Assembly: GCA_022579005.1 (NCBI GenBank)
Contig: MU401536.1
Coordinates: 91,656-155,655 of the forward strand
DNA from: Poronia punctata
Lineage: Eukaryota; Ascomycota; Sordariomycetes; Xylariales; Xylariaceae
Length of the DNA stretch: 64,000 bases
Direction of reading: 5' to 3'
In this document: in pieces, positions 11,009 to 23,843 of the stretch
Position numbering within the stretch: position 1 is the stretch's first letter
Layout: each line of letters starts with the position of its first letter
The notes under the pieces: model-generated
Databases searched by the model: none
What the model was told of the DNA's origin: nothing
What the model saw: the letters and a program-made list of their open reading frames with translations, nothing else
Position numbers and translations under genes: made by a program

Positions 11009-14000
11009 CTTGTCTGTTTATTTCGGGGGTATTCTTTTTTCTAGTTGTAGTTATTGCCGAGTATGCAACAACCTGGGAACCGCGGGTGGAATCCGAGGTC
11101 TGGAGGGATCTAGCGAAGTGAATCGTTTAATCCGACCGATCGTAGGTAGTAATGGAACCGGGGAAAAATCTAATGTCTTAGTGGTTCAGTCGTAAACGAA
11201 ACGACAGAATAGCCACGCAGAGTTCGTTTGCTGACGGAGGAATCAGAAACGAACAAAAGTCTGCTCTATGTTGGCTTCTATGATCCAAGTAAGAGGAAAG
11301 ACGAATATCTGAGTGGAGGAACTCAGTTCTATCTTTCAAACAAGGAGGGGAATATTGAGGAGTAAGAAAAAAAAGGGAGTGGTTAAGAGGAGAGTAGGAG
11401 GAGGGCGGGAAGGAGGGGTGAGGGCTGCGGGCTAGTTTATATTATCGGGCAGTGGATGACCTTTGCCTCTGAAGGAGCAAAAAAAAAGTTAAATTTTTTT
11501 CCTTTCCTACCCTGCGTCTCACTTGTGTGCGATAAGATATCTTGTATTCATGTACCCTCAAATGGAGGGCTGAATGGTTCAATGATTGGTCGACATCAAT
11601 GGGAATTTTTCAATCCCACCTTGAAACTCTCTTATGGAGGGGCAAAATATCTAGTATTACAGATTCAGGTGGGATGGTGGGTTCCGTTGCCCTGGCGCAT
11701 CGGCGGCCCCCCCAGTAGCACGCTATTTTGTCAGAGGCTAGAGAGAACGGGCTGTGGGGCATGGAGCAAATCAGCGCAACCAGATAGGGCCCGTAAATTG
11801 TGGGTACCGCCACTCTATTGTGTTGAAGTGTCCCTACGAGTATTGTTCATACTGAATTTTTGGCCACAAAACCACACACAACAGTGCAAACGCGCGGTTC
11901 AGGTGATGCTGTATATTTTGGACATTGTAGTCAATCTGTTACGAACGTAAAAGCTGCTTCGATAGTTGTTATACTAGCTAGCCACGAGCATTTCATAAAA
12001 TGAAGCTTCGAATTCCTTGAGCCCCTGGCGCGGGTGTCCAACAACCTCCGAAAATCTATTTAGAGCCAGTCATGCCAGCGTCCGCTATTATCAAGATTTA
12101 ATCGTCCGGTCAAAGAAGGCGGTGAGCCTACGGCTAGGCAGGTCCGTAGTTACACATTTGGTTTTCATTGCCCTGTCAGCGATCATTCGCCACAGTTTTG
12201 CCAAGTTGCAAAAAAATCCCCCGGCCTGCGCAATGGAATCCCCGCCAACTCCATATCCGGGCTTTGTCAAGGATCTATTCTGAGTGTGCAGGGGCCCAAC
12301 AGGCTAACAACAGTCTGACTGCCTGCTTTTCTGGGGAAATTATCAAAGTAGGTTAGGCCCCTTGATTACTACGATCATCTAAGTCGGTACTTATTCATGT
12401 GATTAGAATGAGACAAAATGCTTGTTTGGTACCTGTCAGGGTTCACTTCAAGTTGATATAATGAACATGTTGAAATGATCAGGGACTTTGAAGGCGTCGC
12501 CGGTTTTCAGGTAACGTCGCAGTATGTTGTATCGACACTCCAAATTAGGTACCTACACATACAGCCTGCATGATCTTGGATGCAGGAATGATAATCATTA
12601 TTCTACCAGGCAAAGGGTTCTGCTGGTTTTCTGGATACGATCATCCAGAAATAGTAGCCCAAGGCATCCATAATGGAACTCTGAAATGCGAACCCTTCTA
12701 CAACGCATTGCCTGTGCAACCCCTGAGCGACGGACGGCACTGCCAGATTAGGGTCCCCTAACCTCCGAGCCACTTTTGACATTTTTATCCGTCGGGTCCA
12801 AGAACGCCACTGCAGTAGACTAACTTGGGCACTTATCCAGCTGATTTTCTACCCGTAAGACTACATGTAGCTCACGACAGATAATAGATAAACCCCGAGT
12901 CATTCTCTATGTGGCGAAAGAACCATCCACAGCTCTCCTACTCGCGGAAATTAGTAACTGAGTATCAATAGCCACCGAACCTGGCCTCCGTAGTAGTACT
13001 TGTAGCAAGGTAGCGGTTAAGACAAACTATGCAAGTATGCTTGTTGTTACGGGAAGAGCCGTGGGACCTTTTGCCAAGAACACAATCGAACTTGGGGCCG
13101 ATCTACCGTGACACGGACAGACACATCTCATCCCAGGAGCCAGAAGGGCGGCGGGACGACGAAGTCGAGAGATGCAAGATTCAGGTACACCCAGATTGGG
13201 TTACTTAAACTAAATAGGTACATACCAACCAACCTTCACAGACATACGTCCTGACCACTATGGCCGCCTTGATTTAATAGCTATTGTTCTGCATGCCTTG
13301 GGGAGACCCTCTCTGTTTCGGTAGATGGGCCTCCATGTTTCATCAAGATTTCATTCTTTGTCAGAGTCCGAGACTCGGTCCATCGGTTCTGCCTGTAGGG
13401 GGTATGTACTTTCCCTAGGTACCTAGACACCTAATCCTCTACGTGGCTCAGCTTTTGTGCACAGAAGACGGAGGTGCCAGTCATATTGTTCAGATGAGGA
13501 AAGCGCGTGCTACCCTAACCTTAGTACATACTTCGGTATGGTAGATACTCCCTTCCTAGAAAAATAGAAGAGGGGCTTAAGAGTATGTAGGGGGAAAGAT
13601 GTGGATGTGCGGATTACGAAAATTTTAGTTTTTTGGTACCAAGATACCTATAACTTTAAACACCATCTCATCGGTCTGGACCATAAATAACCCTTATTTA
13701 CGATCAAGGAACTGCCGCCAAACGATGGACCTGGCACGTACACGTACTCTGATCTTCCAGCCTCTGTCTACATGCAGAGGAATTTCGGAATGCCGCCCGC
13801 GGATTCATAAACACGTTCGAGCTGTCTGCAGCCAGCGCTAACAAACGTATCTAGAAATAATCCAACATTTTGATGGGACTTTTGTAAGTACGAGCAGGTA
13901 GGTAATCAACTGATGCATTACAGCCCTGCTATCGCATTACCTTGGGTTGCCAATATGTTGTAACAACCGTTACTATAACAATACTCTGCATTTATTCAAG

Positions 14001-14370
14001 CCTGGGTATTATGCGTGGTGACAGAAAGTCGACACAAAGTCAGTTCTACATAATGGCGTATCCGTTTGCAGGCTGCGTCTGCCCTGTTGCTGCTCTGTCT
14101 TTGTTGTCAAGAGAGGTTAACTTTACAAAGACCAGCTGAATATGGCAACATGTGGTACATACTCTTTGTGGCTGCACTTTTCCTAGGCACCTATACTACG
14201 ATGTACGGAGAAGAGGGAAAATCTAGGTTATAAGCTAGCAGGAGACTATGCCCTGGTTTGAACACGGGGTTCAAGCCGATGTGACGCGCCCTATCCGTCC
14301 CTTGAACTAGGCTCTATAGGACTCGCATACCTGACCTCCCACTCCTATCCGCATCGGAGACGCACACACG
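11009..14370. other. Gene-poor intergenic region (3.4 kb)
   Basis: Divergent space between eEF3 (minus) and the 1239-residue gene (plus). Its left part must carry the eEF3 promoter and leader. The longest open frame (about 11456-11950) is low-complexity and family-free. TACCTAGGTACCTA-like short palindromes are scattered through it. No RNA gene was recognised. Confidence 0.6.
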
Positions 14371-17300
14371 ATGGAGGCCGAAAAGAAAATCAAAGCGAAG
14401 AGGAGAGACGCGACGAAGAAATGGCTGAAATCAAACGCCTGGATACCTCAGGACACCCATCCCGACTTGTTTGATATGTGCGAGGCGCTATCCGAAGCCT
14501 TCACCGACGTCGACGGTGTCTTCTTACAGCCACGGAACGAGGCCAAGGCCGCCGAAGCAGTGTACAAGAGTAAAGTCGCATCGGGACACCTGCCCCAAAA
14601 GGGGTCGGACACGGGCGACTGGGACTATGTGAGGTACTTGCCCGAGTGGACTGACCCGGACTACAAGGAAAACCTGATACATGAGCCGGAGCAAGACGTC
14701 CTACTCCGCAACACGGTCCGGGATGCCATATACAATCTGCGACCGGCCCTGCGCTTCGAGGACCAGATCAGAAACCCGACTCCCTATGCCATGCGGTTCG
14801 GAATCGCCCACGGCCGCCTCGATGGGCGCAGTCGGCTCAGCCCTACGTGGTCGAGGACCCGCAACCCTTTCGACGATTTTGCTACTCAGGTGGACATGAT
14901 GGACGGCGCTGAGCGGGCCGAGGCCGAGAGACGAACCCGCGAAGCCCATCAGAAGCCAGGCGCGGTCCCACCCCCCGGGGAGACCATCAGTCCACAGGTG
15001 GTGCAGGATATGCTATCCCAACGTGGCTTGTTGTCAAACGACGAACTGGCAAAGTACATCGAGCAGAACGCTGCGAGGGAGGTAAGTCTGGATGAAGCAA
15101 TACAACAGTTGGAGAAACACAACCCTCGGATCTTACAAGCACACCGCGCCTTTATCAACAACCTGCGAGAGGACCAGAGTTACCAGCGCATGCTCATGAC
15201 CGGTATGACAACCGACGAGCTCATCACAACTGGTTGCCACATAATCTCGGACGACGCAGTGATAGATTTAGATAATGATATCCACCCGTAAGCCGCCCGA
15301 CGTCATAAACGGTCAACCTTTGTACATCAATTAACGACGTATGTCTGCAGATTGTTTGCTAGAGATCATTGGGACAGCTCTGCGTGGAGAGGAGACGGAA
15401 GCGATGTGCCCAAATACGTATACAATATTAACGGAGAGAGAGCAGAGTGGGTTGTTGTAGGTACTCCCTCTCTCCTTGCCGTCGTTGTATAAAATTATAT
15501 ACCACCATAAGCTGAATTGGGTGGTGGCTAATGACGGATATAGCCGACCAACGACGCGCTCTGGGAAGCCATGCAGCCCGGACTACGTCTGGCCTCGATG
15601 GTCCTAGAGAAGAAACATCCCCACATGGAGGCAATCTTTGATCTGAACACCAGGTTTCCCATCTCCCCGGATCAAGACAAGAGATCTCGCCGCCGCACAG
15701 CTTTTCTCACCGAGTACCGCTTGCATGAAGACATATACGCGCCTACGACGTACACCGCCATACGGGAATTAAACGACCGATTCAAGTACGATTGGAAAGC
15801 AGAAACGATGAGGATCTTGCTAGACCACCTCGCGTTCGACATAGGACCGTTTATGACACTGTCGGGAAGAGTTTCTAAGACGACTGGTATAGCGGAACTC
15901 GAGGAATCGTTTGGGAGCACCAACAGAATCGAAGAAAAGGATCCTGACAGCTGTCTGATCGTGATTACCATCGCGGGGGAGTGTCTGTGGCCGTTGTTAG
16001 TGCCGCAATACAGTGCAGCCGAGAAGTTGATGGCGTCCTTCTCCCTGGCCGAAACTATCCTCCACGAGCTAGGGGTACGTAAGATGAAATCTGACCCTGC
16101 CCGGCGTGATGCTATGCTCTAGCTAACATGGGATTTTCTACTTCCTACTAGCACGCCATCTGCATAGCACAGGCGACACTAACTGAGCAACCCTGGGCAG
16201 TCCCAGCCGGCCAGCCTCGCGAGGTGACGACGCTAGTGCAAAGCCTGGATGGCAAGTTATGGAACATGAAGAAAGAGTCGTTGCCCACAGAGCCGTATTT
16301 CAAGCATTTTGCCAATGCTGAACTCGGTTTCGACCTAGAGAGAGCACTATGGGGCTTCACGACGAACGTCATGGTAGGGAGTACGAGATGGCAGGGCATG
16401 CCTCGTCATCTAGCACCCCAAGCTACCGCTTTCGCCGGCGTGGTGTCCAAGGTTACCCCTGACTTTCAGAGATACACTAAGACGACGACACCAAACATGG
16501 CGCCCCGGAAAACTCTACCTTTCCAGTATTTCGCCAGATTCTTCAGGAAGAGCTTCTGGGAAGATGAGTACCCGACTTACGGCGCCAGATCCATGCAGAT
16601 CTTGCCGGATCAGCCGATCCCCAAAAACATCGTGACCAACATGGTCCCCAACACGTTACTAGGAAGTCGACTCTTTGGCGAAGACATGTGGCCGTTAATC
16701 GAGGCAGTCTACAAAATACTAGCCGAGACCCGGCAACACATACTCTCAGTCTACTTGGAGTCGGCCGTGGAGGAAAGCTTGAATGGGATGTCGGCCATCA
16801 AGGCTTGGATGGGCGAGACCAAATATTGGCGCGATGACCCATTCTCCTATTACCCACTACAGAAAGACATCGAGACTCTATGGAGACTATTGTCGAAGTG
16901 CGAACAAATAACGGCCGAAAGTTGGGCCGACGACCAACAGGCCGAGTATGAACGCTATCTGCAAAACCACATTTACCGCTTGGGCCCGCCCATGTCGTTG
17001 TCGGAGCGGCAGAATCACGTCAGGGCCGAGTGGGACGACAGCTATCGCGTCGGTGGGAGGATAATGAAGGAGCTCGTGACAGTCCACAATGGGATGCAAT
17101 ATGATCTTGGTGCCCATCAATGCCTAGTCTTTACTCTTCTAACCTCGGCCGCTAGCACGCGTCGGGCCGCGTTCGAAAGACCACAGCTGTTCGGGCTCTA
17201 TAACAATGAAAGCCCCGTAGTCGTCGTGGTCCGGCGACTCGAGCAATTTCTAAAGGAAGCGAGGGATATAGAAGTCGCGCTGAACGAGATCAGCATGATG

Positions 17301-18317
17301 CCCCAAATATCCCACATCAAGTCGCACTATGAGACATGGCGGGACCGTTTTAGGTATAACGCGGAGGAATACCAGTGGCTAAAGACACTCATGAACGACG
17401 AGGACTGGCTTCGTCCAGACGAAAAGGACGCCGTTTGGAAGGCTCAGTTCCGCCGAGTGCCCACCTGGAACTGGACGCCACTGTACAAACAATACGGGGA
17501 GATGGCCAAGCGCGAATACCGTCGCCTCGATCCGGCAGTCCGTAAAGTGTTGGACGAGTGTCTCTTTGCGCTCAGGAGCACAACACCGAGTGTCGAGTTT
17601 GCCTTGTTCGACGAGGTCCGCGTGATGCGCGATCTCGAGGTGACTTTGAGACCATTTGATATTTCCGATCCCACGGGCGATCATCAAGGGAACGGTGCGT
17701 CGATATTCAACTACAACAAACCAAAAGGGCCCATCAGTCCTTTAATGTCTTACAAAACCCCCTCGGGGATTCCAGCAAGCAAAGTTACAGCACCAGGAGT
17801 CAGTCCTGCATCCAATAACCCTCCGGCCGAGTTTGGCGTGCCAGCATCTATCGACTTGAAGACCACGCCCTTACGTCGCGTTCTTCCCACGGGCGGAGGT
17901 TCTCGAATCCAAAAGAAGCCGCGGACCCGTGCGAGGGATTCGCCGTACCTCAAATATAGCTCCCAATCACCATGGGCGAAGGCAAAAGCGGCTGATCTCT
18001 TCAAAGAAGGCCTGCCAAAGGCTTTTGCCGGCTTGTTGACGTTGTCTCCGCGGCAGAAACGGACACAATTACAGACCCAGCCACAGGTCCAATTACCGAC
18101 CCGGACACAGGCAAATACACAGGCACAGCCACAGACACAGACACAGAGCCGTTTTCCCATCATGCCATTCCCAAACCCCTATGCGAACCGTATCGTATTA
18201 ACTGCCGAAATAGAGGCATTCAAGGAAGCTAAGAGATTAGCTGATCAAGCTGCTGGGAAAAGTAAGAAGGCTTCTGGCGTTTATAAGACGGCAAAACTAT
18301 GGCGGGAGAAGAGATGA
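14371..18317 (+). CDS. Uncharacterised 1239-aa protein with HEXXH metallopeptidase-like motif
   Basis: Four exons, 14371-15287, 15351-15456, 15544-16074 and 16152-18317, join in phase to 1239 residues. I do not recognise the family as a whole. The junction between exons 3 and 4 creates ETILHELGHAICIAQ, in which H515-E516-L517-G518-H519 is a classic HEXXH zinc-peptidase motif. About 56 residues later AELGFDLERALWG offers Glu575 or Glu581 as a possible third ligand, as in gluzincin-type enzymes. The N-terminus is basic and helical, with no signal peptide or membrane segment. The region around residues 950-1150 is Pro/Ser/Lys-rich, and a Gln/Thr-rich stretch (QTQPQVQLPTRTQANTQAQP) follows before a short charged tail. 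Peptidase activity is inference: the motif could be vestigial. The gene stands alone in gene-poor DNA, ending just before an assembly gap. All three introns have canonical ends. Confidence 0.8.
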
Positions 18318-18343
18318 GATTTTGAAGATGGGAGGGTTTTTTT

Positions 18344-18374
<31 letters not shown>

Positions 18375-18934
18375 GGAAATTTTTTTTTAAATGGGGTTTT
18401 TTTGGTTTTGGTTTTGGAATGTTGTATTTGGGAAATACCCCGNNNNNNNNNNCCCCGCCCCCGCCCCCCCCCCCCCCCCCCGCCCCCCCCCCCCCCCCCC
18501 CCCCCCCCCCGCAAATGTAGATGTAAAGGGGGATGTTGAGGTTTTGCTTAGTCATGTTTGTATTTGGTCAGTACCTCGTTTTAATGTACTCGTATGAAGG
18601 ACATGTATAGATAGATATTTCTTATATACTTATTTCTATTTCTTTAGAATTTCCCGGAACCGTTACAAAGCCAAGCGCCTGCCTGTCTTTTTAATATAGG
18701 CCCTTTTACATGACAGGTTGGTACGTATGTCGGTAATGATGCAACTGGAACATGTCCGCAAAAGTGGAAATATAAGATCCGATCCGACATACCAACAACA
18801 ACAAAAACATAACAACAACAGTCCAGATAAAAGCGAAGGGTATCTCGGAAAAAGCAAATACGCTGAATGTAATGTAATGCATGCATGCATGCATATTGTC
18901 ATTGGTCATCCCTACCTACCTACCTAGCCCTTTC
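18318..18934. other. Intergenic region with assembly gap and homopolymers
   Basis: Convergent 3' space between the HEXXH gene and the sirtuin. It contains a T-run (18337-18353), a G-run (18354-18376), ten N (18443-18452) and an almost pure C stretch (18453-18510). The N run is an assembly gap of unknown true size, and the flanking homopolymers are likely unreliable. From 18530 onward the sequence is ordinary. Confidence 0.9.
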
Positions 18935-19111
18935 CTATCCTGTTACCCGACTTTGTTTTTTCGCCTTGGTTCTAGCCCTAGTCCTAGTTCTAGTCTTGGT
19001 CTTGGTCTTAGTCTTGGTCATTTTTTCCTCACCATCACCATCACCCTTCATCTGCCAAATATGATGATTGGCAGCAGCTTCCATATGTAACTGGCCAGAA
19101 GGACTGGGTGT

Positions 19112-19158
<47 letters not shown>

Positions 19159-22100
19159 AGTTATCGTCAATAGGATCGACGACGACTTGTTGCTGCTGTT
19201 GCTGTTGTTGGGGTTTACTACTGTAGACGAGGGGCTGGCGGGAGATACCCTGTAAGGAATCGGTGTAGATTGGTTGTGTATTCCATAAATGATGTGTCGT
19301 GTACGGAAACTGCGATCGTCTGTCTCTGCTCGAGGAGTCCTTGTCGGTGAGGGGACTTGATGGGCCTACGAATGGTGATATCTCCATGGGTGCGATTTTC
19401 GATGATGATGGCGTCTCTGTCCAGCCTTTTAGTGGCGCGAGGACAGGTACGTCTGCGGGTAGTGAGTGACGGGTCGAAGTATTGCGAGGGTGATCTGGTA
19501 ATGGTGGTAGGATTCGTCTAAGCTGGAATAGGTACGCGGCACTGTGTATCCTGTCGTTGTAGTCGACCATATTTATTGGTTCGGCTCCCACGAGGGGGCT
19601 GAGGGTCGCGGTAGAATATGGATATGGACCTGAGACTGAACTGCGGGCGCGGGCGCGGGTATCTTGTGCCGGGGTCGTTGGTGGTTGGCTCTGGTTTGCT
19701 GGGTTGGCATTCATAAACACCGGTGTTCGCCTCGATTGTACTAGCTCTTTGACCGCTTTCAGATATTGGTCTTTGCTGTTGCTACTTCGTCCTTCGCCGC
19801 TCTTTTTACTGTTCATGGCCGTGCTCGTTCGTTCCTTTTCCTCGGCGTTGACTGTAGCCCCTTCGGATGGCAGATGTAGAGGTAGAGCTGCGGGGGCAGA
19901 TTGTCTTGGCTTTCTTGCTCTGGGTGGTCTTTTTTTCTTGGGTCGTGCGTCTGCATCTTTGGCAGGCGGGATGATGCTCTGGCGGTCAGTTTGGGATTCT
20001 GTACTGGGAGGTGGAAACAAAGGCGGAAGCAGAGGCGTAGAGGTAGCTTGTATGCTCTCGGAAGGTAAGGTGGTAGATTGTAAGAGGTCGTTCGCAACAG
20101 ACTGGCGTCTGCTTGATGGGTCATATTGCTTATGACGAAGTGTTCGCTTAGGAGCCGACTTTCTCCTCTTCTTCTGCGCCTTTGGGACGACTGTGGGGCT
20201 ATCTTCGGGGGCATCGCCGGTCTCCGGCTGTATTAGAGGCGCCTCCATGGCTACCGGACTATCTGCTGGAGCGGACGGCGCATAACCCAGATTATCGAAA
20301 GGACGATCTCCAATCTTAGCAAGGGATTGGAAGATGTCCCAGACGACATAGGCGCCGCACTGGTAATCATTTCGCATCGAGACTGGGTTTTTCGGTGGCG
20401 GCCGGGCTTTGTCCAGGCTCTCCCGTTTCTTCTCGTTTATGCTCTCTCGCTTCTTCAGCATTTCTTTCTTCTTTTCAGCCAACGTCTCTCGTCGTTGTCT
20501 ATCGAGCTCTGATTTCTCCTCGGGCGAGAGCCAGAGACCGGGCTTCCGCGTCTTCAGATCCTCGACCCAAGCGTCGCAGTCCCATTCGACCCAGTAATCG
20601 AGCACATCGCCCCATGCACTTTCTGACGGCTTGGTAAAGTTGATAAAGACGACTTTCCCCCCTTTTTTATGCACCGCCTTGGCGAACTCCTTGACCATGA
20701 CCTTCAACCCGTGCACACGCAAGCTAGTCCCGAGCACGAGCAACAAGTCGGGGCCCGAGGCTAGGTCATGTTGCACGATGGGTGAGATGAGGTCTGATTG
20801 GGGATGTTCCTCGCCGTACAAGACAATATCAGGCCGGAGCTTTCCGACGCCGAGCGCCCTTTTCCCCCTTTCTTGACGAGCTGCGGTGGCACCCGCACAA
20901 TGAGGGCATTCGGGTTGTTCGCCCGACAATGTTCGAGATTCACGGCCGCCTTCATCCCAGTCGCACAGTTTGCCACATACAAAGCATCGAAGAGAGTGCA
21001 AGGACCCATGCAGAAATACACATTCCACCCCTCTGTCCGGACTGGGGGCGTTACGGGGTTTGGCTTGTCCCAAGTCGTCCGGTTTCTGCCCCGTCTGTGT
21101 GGCGTCTGCGGCTTCTTCGTTGGTCTTCATGTCGAGGGCTTCACTCGTGTCTGCCTTGTCTGATAGCGTAGAAGCCTGGGGCTTTATCGACCTTCTCTTC
21201 TTGCCGAGTCCATGCTTGAGGTCCGTCGATAGGCCTATTTTCTTCTCGATCTCGTCGATATTCTGAGTATACACTCGGGCGAGCTTACCGACATCTCGCA
21301 TCTGTGCGATGAAACGATGCGTGACGGTAGGCTCAACCTCTTTGACCCGCTGTCTCAGGGAGGTGGCGAATCGGTAGAACACCGAGGTCTTCAGAGGATC
21401 GGACCATATGTTGCTATCGAATAAATCTCTGCCCTTCATGTTTCGAAGATTAGAGTGGGAAGATTGCGAAGATAAGAAGTCCAACGATTGCTGGGTATCG
21501 TCAGTCTCGGAGGTATCCGAATCGGAATCGTCATGGGCACTACTCTCGGTGGACGATGTGTTTTCGTACGGGTCGAAGAGTCCGGGAGGCGGCGAAGAGA
21601 GAGGTGACGAGCTAGTCATCATGTTTCTTGCCTTGCTCGGCGTATTGTATTTCGTACCAAGCTTAGGAAATTGTGTCGCATCAAGAAAAGTCGAGTCGTC
21701 CGTCTGTGAAGATTCAGACGGCGGCGATTGATCTGAAAAGACGGAGCATTCATGGCTGAGATAGGAGTCTAGAGAAGTCTGCGTCAAATGACGAGGTACA
21801 GGAGGCCGTATGGCAGCTTGAGACCGTGTTATGCGCCGAGAAGGTGCCGCCTGGGGTGCCGAGGCCTCTTGGTTATGCGTCGGTTCCAGCCCGTCACAAG
21901 AAGAGCCAGCGCTCAGGACGCGCGACGTCCGTTGTCGACAGTTGGCTTCGCTCTGGGGCTTGATATCTCTGCTTGATTGTGATGAGTCGGAGAAGGCGGC
22001 GTCTTGTGACAAGGAGTTATCTGGTCCAGATGTTCGTCTCCGTTTGCTAGGCCGATTGCTTGTCTCGAACGACGTGGAGTTGTCGGGGCTGCGGTCACCA

Positions 22101-22385
22101 TCTTCAATATCTGAAGGCTCCTTCTTCGCGACGGCTTCGGCGCGCTCGAATTGATCCTGGATAAGCGAGTAAAGGCCATTTTCTGAGCGAAAGTCCTGCA
22201 TATAATATTAGCAAGACATGGTCCAACAGTGGCCAAGAGACTACGCGAAGACTTCGTACCGGGATTCCAGAGTTGGTGCTTATGCCGGCACCAGTAATGA
22301 TGACGATTTTGCGCGACTTTGCAAGGGTATCGGCGACATTTTGTAGTAGTTCGAGAGCGTCGGGGGTGACCTGAACAGTGGGCAT
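18935..22385 (-). CDS. Sirtuin, Hst3/Hst4-type NAD-dependent histone deacetylase, 1128 aa
   Basis: Two exons, 22385-22260 and 22195-18935, phase 0. Sirtuins deacetylate lysines using NAD+; the Hst3/Hst4 group removes histone H3 K56 acetylation in the nucleus. Visible motifs in order: KIVIITGAGISTNSGIP then DFRSENGLY (NAD site, joined over the intron), KGRDLFD, RVYTQNIDEIEK, the catalytic His in FLHGSLHSLRC, a zinc ribbon of two Cys pairs (CFVCGKLC and CPHCAG), KLRPDIVLYGE and LLLVLGTSLRVHG. About 250 Ser-rich low-complexity residues are inserted after DFRSENGLY, and another insert lies between TQNID and the catalytic His. The protein is far longer than yeast Hst3/4 (about 370-450 aa): some 500 C-terminal residues are disordered, with poly-Gln, poly-Asn and a KTKTRTRART tail. 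The reading frame is open to 18935, but undetected introns could shorten the tail. Confidence 0.88.
19112..19210. repeat. TTG/CTG trinucleotide repeats (poly-Asn and poly-Gln coding)
   Basis: A TTG run at about 19113-19158 and a mixed TTG/CTG run at about 19187-19210 lie in frame in the sirtuin tail. On the coding strand they specify poly-Asn and poly-Gln. Confidence 0.9.
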
Positions 22386-23843
22386 CTTCACACTATGCGC
22401 AAGTAGCGGATTTTCCGGGCGGCGTGTGCAATCGGAAGGCGCGAGACGAAAAACTCCCAGGGCGAAGAAACGAGTGTCGACGCAGATTTAACGAATGCAC
22501 ATCGTGTTGTTTCTACTGCTCGACCGGAGAGGTATAAAAAAACGTGGATTTATGGTAATCGCCGGTGAACGCGTCCCGTCTACACCGGTTCACATATCGT
22601 GGTAAGTCGCGTCGTAAATCAGCACGAAGTTGGGCACTGTCGTAGTTGGATGACGCGCGGACCGGCTGGCGGGTAGGTAGGTTAGTCTTGTTGTCCCTCT
22701 CAGCAGTATTTTAACTTGAGAAATATACCTTTGAAAGGTGGTCGAATTGGGGAAAAGATGGCACGGCTCCGCGTGAACGGCGGTATGGGGAGTTTGCTGT
22801 GGGTTATTTACGTTATATGCAAAGGCCGGTATCCGGATGGAGTAGGTACGATGATCTTGACCCTGGCAAGTTGAGTGTTCTTGGTGACAAGAAGTGAGTT
22901 TTGACAATTGGAACCATTTCAATTCTTTTCCTTAGGACGGCCTGAACGCCAGTTGAGCTAAACCACAATGGCCCCGTGTATTGATACACGTACTTTTCAA
23001 ACTCGCGATTCAGGCGACGAAGCAAACCCGACTTGCTTTTACGAGTACAGCCCTACCGACAGTCCAAGGTGAAGAGGCCAGCGGGCAACGGGCAACGGGC
23101 AGCGGGCGGCGTGGCAGCGGAACGCGTTCGAAGCGGAGCTAACCTTAGCGCCTATATGTACCCTTGAGGGACCCTTGTCTACCACACCTTGCGGTAAGTA
23201 TCTGTTCGCGTAACATCATACCGTGCGGTACATGCCGCAGGCCACAGTCTACTTCCGAAGCTTATGTGGGGTCGTAAACATGCGTGGACGGTAGACCAAG
23301 GCTTCCCCACAATTGCTCGTCGTGGTCTCCAGCGTTCAACCCAAACCGGTCCCGCCCCTCCATCTTCGTCCTGTCATACTCTACATACTTGATCGAGTAT
23401 CTCGTGTAACGCAAGGTCGAGTACAGTATCCATCTCGGCGCAAGTAACAATAAGCATATTATCCCGTCCTGCATATGGTCACTTGAGCGAAGTACTTGAG
23501 GAGATTTATCGCGTGTAAAGGTTGGCGACAGCATTCTTACAATGTAGAATCAGAACGAGGATGAATGAACCCATCTAAACCAGCCAACTCAGTTGTCGGT
23601 TGCTACACGTACTTGCATAGTCATACCCAGTGTTCGCGATCTGACGCTCCTCGGTGTTTCAAAGACGTTATTTCTTGTTGGAATGTCACTAATATCCGAT
23701 TTCGCGAGATGATTCTTTCAAATAGCATTTATTCTCATCTGGGCATAGACAGATATGTCTTTACAGTAAGGCCGGTGATCTGGTACATCCATTATCTAGG
23801 CCTACTGAGTAGGTAATAAGGGGTATGAGACACTGATTCACAT
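22386..23843. other. Intergenic region, no gene recognised
   Basis: Space between the sirtuin start and the stop codon of the secreted-protein gene. It contains the sirtuin promoter and a short GC-rich tandem stretch of CGGGCAA/CGGGCAG units near 23084-23110. Open frames here look non-coding. Confidence 0.55.

Noticed and set aside
11456..11950. 164-residue plus-strand open frame upstream of eEF3
   Set aside because: No family motif, odd composition and no supporting splice signals; probably eEF3 promoter-side DNA open by chance.
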